Shown: one piece after another, positions 12,264 to 21,877 of the stretch
Position numbering within the stretch: position 1 is the stretch's first letter
How the letters are laid out: each line of letters starts with the position of its first letter
Assembly: GCF_007655135.1 (NCBI RefSeq)
Contig: NC_045127.1
Location: 11,107,001-11,171,000, forward strand
Length of the DNA: 64,000 nucleotides
Reading direction: 5' to 3'
Source: Punica granatum
Lineage: Eukaryota > Streptophyta > Magnoliopsida > Myrtales > Lythraceae
Notes under the pieces: generated by a model
Database searches by the model: none
What the model saw: only the letters and a program-made list of their open reading frames with translations
What the model was told of the DNA's origin: nothing
Made by a program: the position numbers and the translations under genes

Positions 12264-15077
12264 TTAGCCTTGTCTGCGGAGGAAAAACTGGAAGACGGGC
12301 ACGACAATCGGCAGGAGACCAAAGAGCGATACAAGGAGGCTCTCAGAGCTGCCTGCACGGAGAGTGATCTTCCATCTTCGTTCCTCCTTCAACCTGACGA
12401 ATACTTCCAACGTAGGATGCCTCCGACCGAGGGAGAACTGGGATTGGAGATTGGCTCTGAGGGTGGAATCACCTCCGATCTCCATTAAAGAGAACACCAA
12501 TGGACAGCGGTTGTCACCTACAGGGAAATCCATACTTGCTTTCAGGTCGGCTCGAGATGGAACCAAGCAATTTCTTGGGGTAGCCCGAACTTGGTCATTG
12601 ATCTCCAAATCCACATTCTGATCTTCAGTTGCAGGGATTCTCAGACTTTTCAATGGCCCGGTCTCTCCCTCGAGATTGCTTGATATTATCTTTCCAAGAT
12701 GCTGGATCTCAAGCTGTAACAAGTTCAACCTATGCTCCCCGTGCTTTGTATATGCAGATGAATCCACTAGGACATCGGGGATTACGTTGTTTCCGGGAAC
12801 ACATGCATGTTCGGAATTTCCTGTGTTCCTTTCTGAGTCATATTCTAGGACACCAAACAGCTCCCAAGGCTGGAATGAATCCCGAGGTCTCAACCTTGAA
12901 CTTATTTCAGCCATAACTTTCACTGAACAACCGAAGAGCAGCAACTGTTTCCTCCATTTCTGTCCATTCGGTAGAACCTCTTGTCTGCAATTATTTTCGA
13001 TGCAACTAAGCATCTTGCCTGATCGCCGCCTGGCAAAGGCTTCACAGCTTAAGGGCGTGTTATACGGCCCATCTGGGGAGGTTAAGGACGCAGCATGAGT
13101 CAGAGTCACAAGTGCCTTTTTCCATATCGATGAACCAAACATGCGAGTGATGGTCTGCAAAAGTGGCTGATCATTAAAATCACGGCCCAAGCTATCCAGT
13201 CTGTCCACATAAAGAACAATGTTGGGAGGAAACTTTTTGGTGTACTTCTTCACAGCCGATAACATTTTCCGATTGAGAGCTTGCTCTGTCACAGAAACTC
13301 TAAGACCAGGTGTATCGAGAATTCTAACTTTAACTCCATTTACTGTCTCGAGAATTTCCTTCATGCTGGTGGTAGCAGGCTGGAGAGGATCTACGGGAGA
13401 CCTCTGTTCACCGAGAAAGGTATTGATGGTCGAGCTCTTTCCTACTCCAGGTTTTCCGAAGACTAAAATGTTCAGAGAGAAATCTGAGTCTAGATTGTTA
13501 CCACCACCTGATTCAGATTGCACACCCATCTCCTTTGTGAACCCAAGCGTCGGAGCATCCTCTAAGACGAGGGCGAATTGATGAAGAACATGAGCAGCAA
13601 TTGAGTCCTTAGGAGAGCATCCTAGGAAATTGAGAAGTCTCAGGAATTTCTCTCTTAAGAGCTCAATCTTCCCGATATCGCATCTTTCTTCTGTGACGAG
13701 ATTCCGCTCAGACTCCCAACCAAAGGCTTGTTTTCCCTTGCCATCATCCTCATCTCCATCGGAATGTCTATCACAAACCACAATCTTCTCTATGTCAGCT
13801 GCTATTGAAGAACCCCAACTTACCGATGCATCTTTGAGTATATTGATCAATTTGACACTGTCAAGTATCGGATTTTCAGGCTCTAAATCAGAAACAGAAC
13901 ATCGTTGATCTTCTGTTGTTTCCTTCGGTTCGGGATGAGCATTTGATACCACACAGTCAATGAAGTCAGAAGAAATACTGCTAAGTTCCACGTTTTCCAT
14001 AGAGGGGTTCTCCTTTGCATCCGAATCCGGTGGTACTACTACTCCTATCGAAACAAGTCCCGACCTTGGCCCCAAACTTTCTACTCCGGCAAACCTCAAA
14101 GACTCGAAATTCCCCTTCTCCGCACAAGTATCTATCGCATCATCTTTCAATGACGCATTTCCAGCGACATCCATCCCGAGCAATGCGGATCTATCTTCCC
14201 TATGAGAGTTCGTCTCCAGCGACAAAATGTTCTCTCTTCCACTAATTCCATAACAGACTCCATTACTTTCACTAACTTCATCATCTGAAACGTGACTTTC
14301 CATTGTACCTATCACCGACAAATCCTCGCTTACGCACACTTCCAACAGCTCCGAACGCTTCTGATCATCATCACAAGGCTTCATCTCTGTCGATGACCCG
14401 TTCTCTCCTCCACTTATTCCATCAGTAATTCCATTACTACTATCACTCATTTCACAATCATCAACAGAGCTTACAGTTGCATCTTTCGCCGACAAATCCT
14501 CCCCAACATTCACTTTCAACACCTCATTCCTTACCCAGTCATCACCAGGAGATATTATCTTCAGCTGCAGTGCATTCCGTTCTGCACGGCCTTCGTAGTC
14601 ATCTCTTACGACAAAACCTGGGACCCTTGCAACAAACCCATCTTCCTCATCCTCAACCACTCTCAGCTCCTCCTCCTCGTCATCGAACTCCGCAGACTCC
14701 CTTGCGATGGGTACGGTCCTGACCCGACCGAGTCCCTCGAGCTCCAAAAGGACATCTTCTTGGCCGTCGCTACTTCCGCCGGGGCTTGCGACGAAAGGCC
14801 TAAAAATCCAGTCTTTAGGGGACTCAACATAGACTTGCTCAGCTTCCTCAGCTGGGTCCGCCACAAAACTCCTCTCTGACGCTATATCACTGATGTCACT
14901 GCAGCTCGAAGCTCCATTAATGGAAGAAAGCCTTATCCTTGGAATGTTTGGTTCAGGGTCATAATCTTCTTCCTCTTCTCCATCGTCGACAGTAAGAGGG
15001 GCTCGGATGGGGAGAGAACCTGAGGAGGAAGGAGAGGAAGTGGTGGAGAAGAGGAAAGAGCGAGGCTTGAGCTCCAT
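12264..15077 (-). CDS. TOC159-family chloroplast import receptor-like GTPase with short M region
   Basis: A single uninterrupted frame codes 937 residues, ATG at 15077-15075. Residues 1-500 are acidic and Ser-rich, like the A domain of TOC159/132/120 receptors. An AIG1/TOC G domain follows: P-loop GKPGVGKSS at 541-549, DTPGL near 587, then VTLTHAAS and LPNGQ motifs typical of TOC GTPases. The region between VTLTHAAS and LPNGQ is shorter than in TOC159. After the G domain only about 140 residues remain instead of the roughly 400-residue membrane (M) domain, yet the end (GSSESLLVSLFGLLPIVVPVF) resembles the extreme C terminus of TOC159 proteins, so the middle of M appears missing. Plausible role: outer-envelope GTPase for preprotein recognition, or a divergent paralogue with altered function. 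Family assignment is firm; the exact paralogue is not. Confidence 0.85.
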   Translation of the reverse strand: MELKPRSFLFSTTSSPSSSGSLPIRAPLTVDDGEEEEDYDPEPNIPRIRLSSINGASSCSDISDIASERSFVADPAEEAEQVYVESPKDWIFRPFVASPGGSSDGQEDVLLELEGLGRVRTVPIARESAEFDDEEEELRVVEDEEDGFVARVPGFVVRDDYEGRAERNALQLKIISPGDDWVRNEVLKVNVGEDLSAKDATVSSVDDCEMSDSSNGITDGISGGENGSSTEMKPCDDDQKRSELLEVCVSEDLSVIGTMESHVSDDEVSESNGVCYGISGRENILSLETNSHREDRSALLGMDVAGNASLKDDAIDTCAEKGNFESLRFAGVESLGPRSGLVSIGVVVPPDSDAKENPSMENVELSSISSDFIDCVVSNAHPEPKETTEDQRCSVSDLEPENPILDSVKLINILKDASVSWGSSIAADIEKIVVCDRHSDGDEDDGKGKQAFGWESERNLVTEERCDIGKIELLREKFLRLLNFLGCSPKDSIAAHVLHQFALVLEDAPTLGFTKEMGVQSESGGGNNLDSDFSLNILVFGKPGVGKSSTINTFLGEQRSPVDPLQPATTSMKEILETVNGVKVRILDTPGLRVSVTEQALNRKMLSAVKKYTKKFPPNIVLYVDRLDSLGRDFNDQPLLQTITRMFGSSIWKKALVTLTHAASLTSPDGPYNTPLSCEAFARRRSGKMLSCIENNCRQEVLPNGQKWRKQLLLFGCSVKVMAEISSRLRPRDSFQPWELFGVLEYDSERNTGNSEHACVPGNNVIPDVLVDSSAYTKHGEHRLNLLQLEIQHLGKIISSNLEGETGPLKSLRIPATEDQNVDLEINDQVRATPRNCLVPSRADLKASMDFPVGDNRCPLVFSLMEIGGDSTLRANLQSQFSLGRRHPTLEVFVRLKEERRWKITLRAGSSESLLVSLFGLLPIVVPVFQFFLRRQG

Positions 15078-15375
15078 CGATGTTTAGCTTTGCTCAACTC
15101 TGTGACCCTGTCGAGTGTCTGTGTTTCTTCCAACACCCAACACCACCGGTGAGGGGAACCATCAATGGAGCTCGAAAGAATCCATCAGTACAGACTACGG
15201 TAGGGTTCTTGCGGTGGGTCCCGCGTTTCATTTTGCCGTCCAATGTCTTTACGAACAATTGGCAGTTCTTGGCGACTCCGCTGGGGACGAGAGTGTTTTT
15301 TTGTCCCTGTGTCGAGAATAATGCGACCGCCTCCCAAGCGAATGGCATTCTAATAGTTACCTAATGCAAAGGCAT

Positions 15376-15577
15376 AACATAGGCATAAGGTAATTTCAAG
15401 GAATTTGACCTAATTATTAAGGTGCGTTTAAATTTGCACTCGATTTCATGTTCGAATCCCCTTAGGGTCACCGGAGCGTTATTAGAGTGATTACCCACTC
15501 TGTGCGTCGTCGGGAATTAGTCGGGCAAAGCCTGGATACCGCGGGTTAGTAAAAAAAAAAAAACATAGGCATAAGGT
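15376..15577 (+). mobile_element. tRNA-derived SINE with 16-bp target-site duplication
   Basis: The body at 15392-15561 is flanked by identical 16-mers, aacataggcataaggt at 15376-15391 and 15562-15577. It ends in an A-run of about 13, as expected of a LINE-mobilised SINE on the + strand. The Pol III B box is clear (gttcgaatcccc, about 15453). A degenerate A-box candidate lies about 40 bp earlier (gacctaattattaagg). It sits upstream of the TOC-like gene, roughly 300 bp from its start codon. No tRNA cloverleaf can be closed, so it is not a tRNA gene. The SINE family is not identified. Confidence 0.8.
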
Positions 15578-15594
15578 TGAAACGAGGAGGTGAT

Positions 15595-15657
15595 TCACGG
15601 AGCTGCCTGACTCAGCAAGTGAACATCTACTAAACATCACGGAGCTGCCTGACTCAG
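15595..15657. repeat. Two 21-bp direct repeats, 42 bp apart
   Basis: The same 21 bases, beginning tcacggagctgcc and ending tgactcag, occur at 15595-15615 and 15637-15657. They lie immediately beyond the right target-site duplication of the SINE. Function is unknown; a small local duplication is the simplest reading. Confidence 0.8.
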
Positions 15658-15960
15658 GAGCCATGGGAAATCGATTCCACTCGTTGTCGATGTTTTTATC
15701 TATCACGAAATTGGATATTATTTTGGATAAACTTCTCTATTATTTAACGACTACTTTTCAAGAGTTAACCTTTTAAACATTTAATTTTTGGAATGACTTA
15801 CTTTTTATAACTACGGTCTTCAAAGTACCAATTGATGATTAATACTTTACAATGCGACGTTACTTAGCGGAATTGAAATTTCAGTACGTAATTTAAATTT
15901 ATAAAACAAGCGTTACTATAAAAATCGGCAAATTTTGTGTAGCACCTTAGCATGAACCTC

Positions 15961-16585
15961 TCATTGTATCTCAGTCATTGTAGAGGTGTCTGCAGTAATG
16001 ATTTGCATCTCTAACTGATTTTCCTTGATGTCTATCTCTTTTTGCTTGACAATTTTCAATTCCTCGATGAGAGATAGTTCCCTAGCTATAAAGGATTTGA
16101 TTGCTTCAATCTCTTCTTTGAGCGAGGGTCCATCTCAGACAGCTTTTGATTTTCCCATACTCTCCCTCTTAGCTGCTTCGGTGCCTTTTGGACGAACTAA
16201 AGACTCCACAACAGCATCCTCGGCGGTCGGCATTTTGGGATTTGACGATGGTGAGCACGCCCCATAAGCACTTATTTTGGCTCTCTTGGAGCCTTCACTA
16301 TGAGTTGAACGAGTTTTCCATTTTCTGTTCCCTCCGGAGCTCACACCAGTGGGAAACGAAATGGAAATGTTTGTGGATTTTGATTTTGTGGCAAATAAGG
16401 TATTTGAAAATTGAAATTTTGAGGTGTTGGAAAATTATTTTGTCGGAAGTGGTTCTGAATTTGCAAATTAGAATTTGGATTTTGAGGGTTTGTAAATTGG
16501 GAATTTTGGAAATTTGAATTTCTAGGAAAGTTGGGCTTTCGCGAGTAATTGAGAAAAAATAGAATTTAAATTGATTTGGATCCAT
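15961..16585 (-). pseudogene. Decayed NAM-associated / Harbinger accessory-type gene fragment
   Basis: On the minus strand an ATG at 16585-16583 opens MDPNQF, then after a frameshift the next frame reads a run rich in N, Q, P and F (RNSNFQNSQF, NPQNPNSN), characteristic of the N terminus of plant proteins often named glutathione S-transferase T3-like, which have a Myb/SANT-like and NAM-associated C-terminal domain. Further along, SSNPKMPTAEDAVVES and RPKGTEAAKRE, then (another frame) LKEEIEAIKSFI and MQIITADTSTMTEIQ, match the C-terminal pattern of the same family, stop at about 15961-15963. The Myb-like middle is missing and at least two frameshifts are needed, so this is a relic. Related proteins accompany PIF/Harbinger transposons. 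The match is from memory of the family pattern. Confidence 0.6.
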
Positions 16586-16695
16586 TTTGGTGGAAGAAGG
16601 GAGGGGTATGCTTAAGTGTGGCTTAAGTGTATCATCGTCGGCGCCAGATGAAAACAAACAGATCTCCATGAAACTATCAAGAACACCAAGAACCG

Positions 16696-17031
16696 TTACA
16701 TGGAGCATAGCAAGAGAGGTTGAGACACGGAACAGCAAGAAGGAAGCCTTTCCAAAGAGGCCCTGCATCTCGAAGCATCAAAAATACCTACAAGACCATA
16801 ATGGTACATCATTAGCTCGGATGCAGCTTGGAATAGCAACAAATCATGCCTCTCTGAAGTTCTACACCAGCCAAATAGCTCGCCATCATTATCATGGTTC
16901 CATATCTCACACGAAGACACGCCACTCCAGACATAGGCCCGAGCACTGCTTCTTGCCCTAACCATAGCTGCTGACAGACGATTTACGAAGATTTGACTAC
17001 TTTGCAACGCCTTGCTACTAGTAGAAGCCAT
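16696..17031 (-). CDS. Small hypothetical protein, possibly organelle-targeted
   Basis: An open frame of 111 codons starts MASTSSKALQ and has an N terminus rich in Ser, Arg and Ala without acidic residues for about 35 positions, as in a mitochondrial presequence. The rest has many Leu, Ser and Cys residues and no domain I can name. The general pattern faintly recalls short plant mitochondrial proteins of the NFD6/NOXY2 sort, but I cannot show this. There is no splice or promoter support. It may be a chance frame or a relic lying next to the decayed gene at 15961-16585. Confidence 0.25.
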   Translation of the reverse strand: MASTSSKALQSSQIFVNRLSAAMVRARSSARAYVWSGVSSCEIWNHDNDGELFGWCRTSERHDLLLFQAASELMMYHYGLVGIFDASRCRASLERLPSCCSVSQPLLLCSM

Positions 17032-17088
17032 TTTGCATCCACATACTTCACCTTGGGAGATTAGGAGTATAGTTTCATATATTATTTC

Positions 17089-17252
17089 AACGTTTAATAT
17101 TTTTCTCCGAATGACTATGTTCTTGGATTCCTAGGTCGGATAACACTCTTGCACATGATCTGAGTCAATTTACCTTTAATATTTTCTCTGAATGGTTATG
17201 TTCTTGGATTCCTAGGTCGGATAATACCATTGCACATTATCTGAGCCAATTT
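17089..17252. repeat. Tandem duplication, 81-bp unit, two copies
   Basis: Two adjacent copies share atgttcttggattcctag followed by gtcggataa, beginning at 17117 and 17198, an offset of 81 bp. Similar context extends on both sides (tttaatattt before, gcacat.atctgag.caattt after). Non-coding. The copies differ at several positions, so the event is not recent. Confidence 0.8.
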
Positions 17253-17603
17253 GAAGCGAGATCAAATTTTCAGTCACTTTGTACTTTTGAAGGGTATCCG
17301 ATACTTAGTACTTATGTAAATGTTTCTACTTATTAATAATAACAATATGCATTATCTAGCAAAAATAAATAAATTACCAACTGCTTCGGAAGTTGGTAAT
17401 TTTATGTGGAAAATATTCAGAAGGAGTTGGTAATTTAGAGATGAAAATATAAAATATAAATAAATAAAATTCTTGCCCGTTGGCCTAGACATATCCGTTG
17501 GCACAACCAATAGCTAATTTTGATGGGGAGAACAAATATATTAGGGGAAAAAAAAAGATAGACATTGGGATGTGGCAACGGCTACTTCATATTATTTTTT
17601 TAA

Positions 17604-18301
17604 GGGGAAAAAACAATTTTGATCCTCAACTTTTGACTTTTTGTCATTTTAGTTATAAACATTTATTCACGTCCTTAACCTTTTGTTTTTTTGCATGTTA
17701 ATTACAAATAATTTTTTAAAATTTTTGAAATATCAAAAAAATCTGACATTAAAAAGAAAAGAAAAACTCGAGGCCAAGTCCCAGCAGTGAGGCTCCCTTG
17801 CCAGTAACTACCCCTCGATGGGAGGTCGTTGGAGGACTCCGACACCTCCAGCAATCTCCCTCGAGGGGCAGTGGCCGGCGATGAAGCCTCCACTGCCTGG
17901 ATTGTTCCCTTTCTGCTATTGGAGGTGTTGGAGTCCTCTGACAACCTCGCCTAGGGGCCAGTGGCCGGAGGGGGAGCCTCCACCACTAGAAACCTCCAGC
18001 GACCTCCCCTAGTGATACAGCTGCTGACAAGGGACCCCGCCGCCCGGACTACCCCTTTTTTCTGCTTTTAGATTTTAAAATTTTCAGATTTTCTTTTGTA
18101 ATATTTTAATATTTCAAAAGAAGTATTTAAAAAATTTATTGTCCGACAGAAAACGTATTTTTTAAAAGAAAAAAGAACAGCAGGACTAACACTGCAAAAA
18201 AGCGAAAGTTAAGGACAAGAGAAAAGCAAAAAATAAAAATTTACGACTAAAATGACAAAAGCTCAAAATGTTGAGATCCAAAATTGCTTTCTTTTTTTCA
18301 C
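17604..18301. mobile_element. Mutator-like non-autonomous TIR element with GC-rich repetitive core
   Basis: The termini are inverted copies over about 150 bp (caattttgatcctcaac at left, matched by the inverse of gttgagatccaaaattg at right; both then read tgtcattttag). Nine-base duplications tttttttaa flank it at 17595-17603 and 18302-18310; they are low-complexity, so weaker evidence. The core, about 17770-18050, is GC-rich and contains internal repeats of a ggcagtggccgg / ggagcctccac theme. Terminal phrase gatcctcaac and the GC-rich core are shared in style with the element at 5027-5615, suggesting one family. No transposase is present. Confidence 0.65.
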
Positions 18302-18310
18302 TTTTTTTAA

Positions 18311-19559
18311 ATTTTTTTTGAAGCCTTGGGTGTGTTGTGGACCTCAGCCAGGGGCCAGCCTCCCCACCAACTGGCAGCTCCTGATCGGTGCGCTCGAAGT
18401 TGGGACCGGTCCCATTTTATGCCTTCTCTCCAATGGGGCACCAATAACTGGGACGGTCCCAAAGTGAATGGGGCACAACCGAAACGGAACCGAACCCCTC
18501 CACTGGATATGACGGGCTTCTCCAATGGGTCACTCTTATACAACGGGCTTCTCTAAAAGGGGTAAAGCACAGATCCCCTCGGTTATGCCCCCAAAACAGG
18601 AAGCTTTCGAGCCTTTCATTTTACATTTTCTGCCTTCGTCGAGGTTCTATTACAACTAAACTAAATAATATATTCGGCCCCCGATGGAGTGTTGTTCGAT
18701 ATTAAATATGCCACAGCCAGGTAGTACCAACCTTATATCGTGAATAAAAATACTATTAGGATTAGGTTAGCTGTCCTGCCCTAAAAACTCCCAACGCTCA
18801 AGGCAGAAACAATGGGCCATTCCTGGGCGGCTTGAATCACCTCACCCCAGCAGGAAAAAAAAAAAAAACATTTACTCTTTTCGGAAGGGGGCAACACTGT
18901 ATTCGAACTGTGGATAGAGGAGGTTTCTGCCATTTGGGTTCCGGCCACAATGCACGAACCCCCACTGCATACAAGTTCCTTCCTCAATTGAGACCAAGAA
19001 GCTTATGGAAGGCCGAGTACACGGATAGAGACATGAAGGGTGGCTGCAAAGCATCATTTTGTTCCTGAAGGTCATTTTCTTAGTCTGTGGAAGGATGCTT
19101 ACCCTGGACCGGAAATTCCCCTAAAAATACCACTTATATAAAACTTCATTCCTCGTTATTCCATTGTGCCAAACTTGTGATCAACTTATTAGCTAGATAA
19201 TTACTGCATCAAATGAGCCACAGCTGACAGTTTTAGAAGTAACACGGCAAGAAGCTTCATGCAAAACTAAAATGCCTTAACTCAAAGAATTTTCTTTTCA
19301 ACTGTGAATCTCAAAACTCTGATCCATGAAACCAAATTGGCTTCACAAACAATGTCAACAAATTCAAGGTTTGTTCCAAATATCAGTCCCGACAGAGGTT
19401 TTTATTAGATAAGAAATGGCATCCAAATAGATCAACCGGACACGCAATCCTTCCTGCACGTACTGAAATAACCGTGTAAGCTCAACAAGTGAACATGCTT
19501 GAGCAACAAAGAGGAGAGAACCAAAGTAGGACCAGGAATGGGTTAGAGATTTACCTACC
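18311..19559. other. Intergenic spacer
   Basis: I see no gene. A GC-richer patch at about 18325-18560 continues the style of the neighbouring element core and may be a separate repeat fragment. A poly-A run lies at about 18854-18867. The last few hundred bases before 19560 should include the 3' UTR of the small membrane-protein gene on the minus strand. Confidence 0.5.
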
Positions 19560-19885
19560 TTAAGATTCAGATGACTTGATAATGAAATTTTGGCGACTGA
19601 TGGGGTTCATCACGACAGGAGGACCTGCAGTTCGAGGCCAGGCCTGGAACTTCTTGTCGGTTTCTTCCCACCATCCCTTGTTTGAAACAGTGCTAGGGGT
19701 GGTACCTGAGTAAAGTTCAAATCACTCAGGGTGTTGCCAAAGTTTCTCTAAACCAGAGAGCAGGATTCTGAAAGAAAGGGCACAACATTACCTCCAAATA
19801 TCTTCTTGTCAGCGATGAGAGCGTCGCATACATATGCAACAGCAAAAGATGCAACAGTTGCGCCAATGATTTTCCCTGCTGCCAT
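19560..19885 (-). CDS. Conserved 79-residue single-pass protein, probably mitochondrial (2 coding exons)
   Basis: Too short for ordinary ORF finding. Exon 1 is 19885-19792, exon 2 is 19705-19560 (minus strand); GT-AG borders keep phase (GGA G|GT). The protein begins MAAGKIIGATVASFAVAY, with one hydrophobic helix at about residues 5-25, then KKIFGGTTPSTVSN, a WWEETDKKFQAWPRTAG segment and a PPVVMNPISRQNFI tail. The last stretch is something I associate with a small, highly conserved plant protein family found across angiosperms, probably in the inner mitochondrial membrane. I cannot name it. A 5' UTR intron precedes it. It is divergent from the plastid protein gene at 21878. Confidence 0.85.
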
Positions 19886-19891
19886 CTTGAA

Positions 19892-20934
19892 CTGCAAAAA
19901 TATCAGCAAATATCTTACAATGCTATATACATGAGAAGGTCAAAATAAGTTCCCCCTACACCTACCCAAGGAGTCGCTAAAAAAGGAATAATCACTAATC
20001 TTGTGAGAACCTAAAAGCGCCTACCTAATCATTAAGATGAAAGATACGGTAATGAATAAGTATGAAAATTCTCTCGAGTATTCACCAAAACAGGAGCAGT
20101 CAAATTATCATGGCTCTGTTCATATCTAAGACAGCCTCAAAAATCATCACAAACAGCTCTATAAATCAAAGTTTGGTATAATGAACATTAAGTCAAAGTT
20201 TGGTGCGAGGGACGAAAAGAAGCAAATAGAATCACCATAACAAGATGAGATTGTTTTATAAAGTGAATGCCTTTCTTTGCATTTTCAATTTTTGCACCAA
20301 CATGACCTCAGAATGAACTCTAAAGAGTACACCATTGTGCAGGAAATTAATCAGAATGTAACCGATGCTATTGAAGAATTTCTCCATGACTTTTTACTGC
20401 TTACATTGAGAAGTTCTTCCTCCAAGAATTATTACAAAAACATTTTTCACTAAAATTCCTGTCACAGTCATGAACTGATTGAAGAAGAAGCACGACTGAA
20501 TCGCCATCGCGTCGTCAATCCTTCATACTTGGAATCGATTCCAACAAAAGTGAAATAACATGCAGGAATCGTTTTGAACAGCTATCCATACTAGCAATAA
20601 TCTCACTTTCTCATTGCTTCAGCAGAAAAACTATAGCTTAGAAATAAATAAGTCAAGCTGAAGTCGTCTGTTCAGGCTATAAACGAGAATCAGCTCAAAG
20701 AAAAGACAAAATCAAATGCCTCAGCGAAGCAATCCAAAGAAATCAGAAGCACAGCACTCAAATCATTGAGCCCGTCCACAACCAAAAACGGGTTGAACAA
20801 ACGGATTGCAGATCATTAGCGGCACAACTAAACCCTAATGCGCAAACCTGATCTAAAACCACAAAATCGAAGCTCGCCATAAGAATCAAGAACCGCCCAA
20901 ATCAATGATAGATAGAGGGAGAGGGAGAGGGCAC
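19892..20934 (-). other. 5' UTR intron of the small membrane-protein gene
   Basis: On the minus strand a donor GCAG|GTGCCC at 20934-20933 and an acceptor ttttgcag ending at 19892 leave only six UTR bases (19891-19886) before the ATG. The intron of 1043 bp contains no open frame of note. Long first introns in 5' UTRs of broadly expressed plant genes often raise expression. The upstream UTR exon probably lies at about 20935-21010. Based on splice-site matching only. Confidence 0.6.
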
Positions 20935-21102
20935 CTGCTCGACGGAAGCTTGAAGGTTGAAGATGGAGAGATAGAGAAGGCTGTGAGCGAGAGATCTTCT
21001 ACTGCGCCACCAACCAGAGAATGTGAAGCCGGGTCAGGGGTTCGTCCTGACGACAATTTCTGCCATCCGTATTTATTTGGGGAATATCAATTTGCGTCTT
21101 GA

Positions 21103-21760
21103 AGTCTTACAGTTGCTTCGTTTTGCTCCCCGTAGGTTTACATCATCTCCTTATGCAGCCCTGAATTTGTATCTCTCTCTCACTCTGATCCCGTAATAAG
21201 TCGTCTTGGCTCAATTGATCGTATGACTCGGATAGGGTCGATGAGACTCCAATAAGCATTGTCAAGGTATTGGTCTATATCATGTTTTTTTCCTCTCTCT
21301 TTTATCTATAGATAGATTGTATTGTTAGGTATTCCCGGTACATTGCCGATGAAGTTTGAACAAGCGTTAAGATATTAAAGAGTCATCTTGGGAAACAATA
21401 GTGGGATTCTCATATTTTTGAAGAGCAATAATAGAAATTTGCTTGAGGAAAGTACATAATTGTTTGTGCAACAAAAAGAATTCTTAAACCGAAATAGATT
21501 AATCGACCTTTTAGGCACATGGGTTTTGCAAACTTCGGCTCTAGTTCAAGTCTTGAGTAGAAAATTGAACCTAATTAAGCTCCTATGAAACTACCATCAA
21601 CTAATAAAAAAGGTCACGAAATGAAGTTAAAAGATAAATTGATATGGTACTTTTTTTTTCCTTTAATTGCTCTTAGATGATCCTACATTTAAAAATAACG
21701 AGGCTTAAACCGCGCATTTAATAAAAGTTTGGGACCATTTCTGCAATCATGTAGAAGATT
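21103..21760. other. Divergent intergenic region
   Basis: The spacer between the small membrane-protein gene (-) and the plastid-protein gene (+) holds no gene and no clear repeat. It must contain both promoters. I could not pick out a convincing TATA box on either side. Confidence 0.5.
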
Positions 21761-21877
21761 AAGGGGCACTAATGCATTTTGGCAAAAAGAACAGCTCCCT
21801 CTCCTGCAATTTCACATTTCTTCTGTTGGCCAGAACGGAGCTTCTGCAGTTCTCTCCCTTCCACTCTATCGTGTACA

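Noticed and set aside
12270..14866. Many plus- and minus-frame ORFs inside the TOC-like gene
   Set aside because: They overlap a 937-codon frame with clear GTPase motifs and have no domains of their own.
15440..15470. tRNA gene suggested by a gttcgaatcccc B box
   Set aside because: No cloverleaf can be formed; an A-tail and flanking 16-bp duplications show it is a SINE.
21779..21781. Earlier start for the plastid-type protein
   Set aside because: The codon is TTG; the first in-frame ATG at 21878 begins a typical transit peptide.
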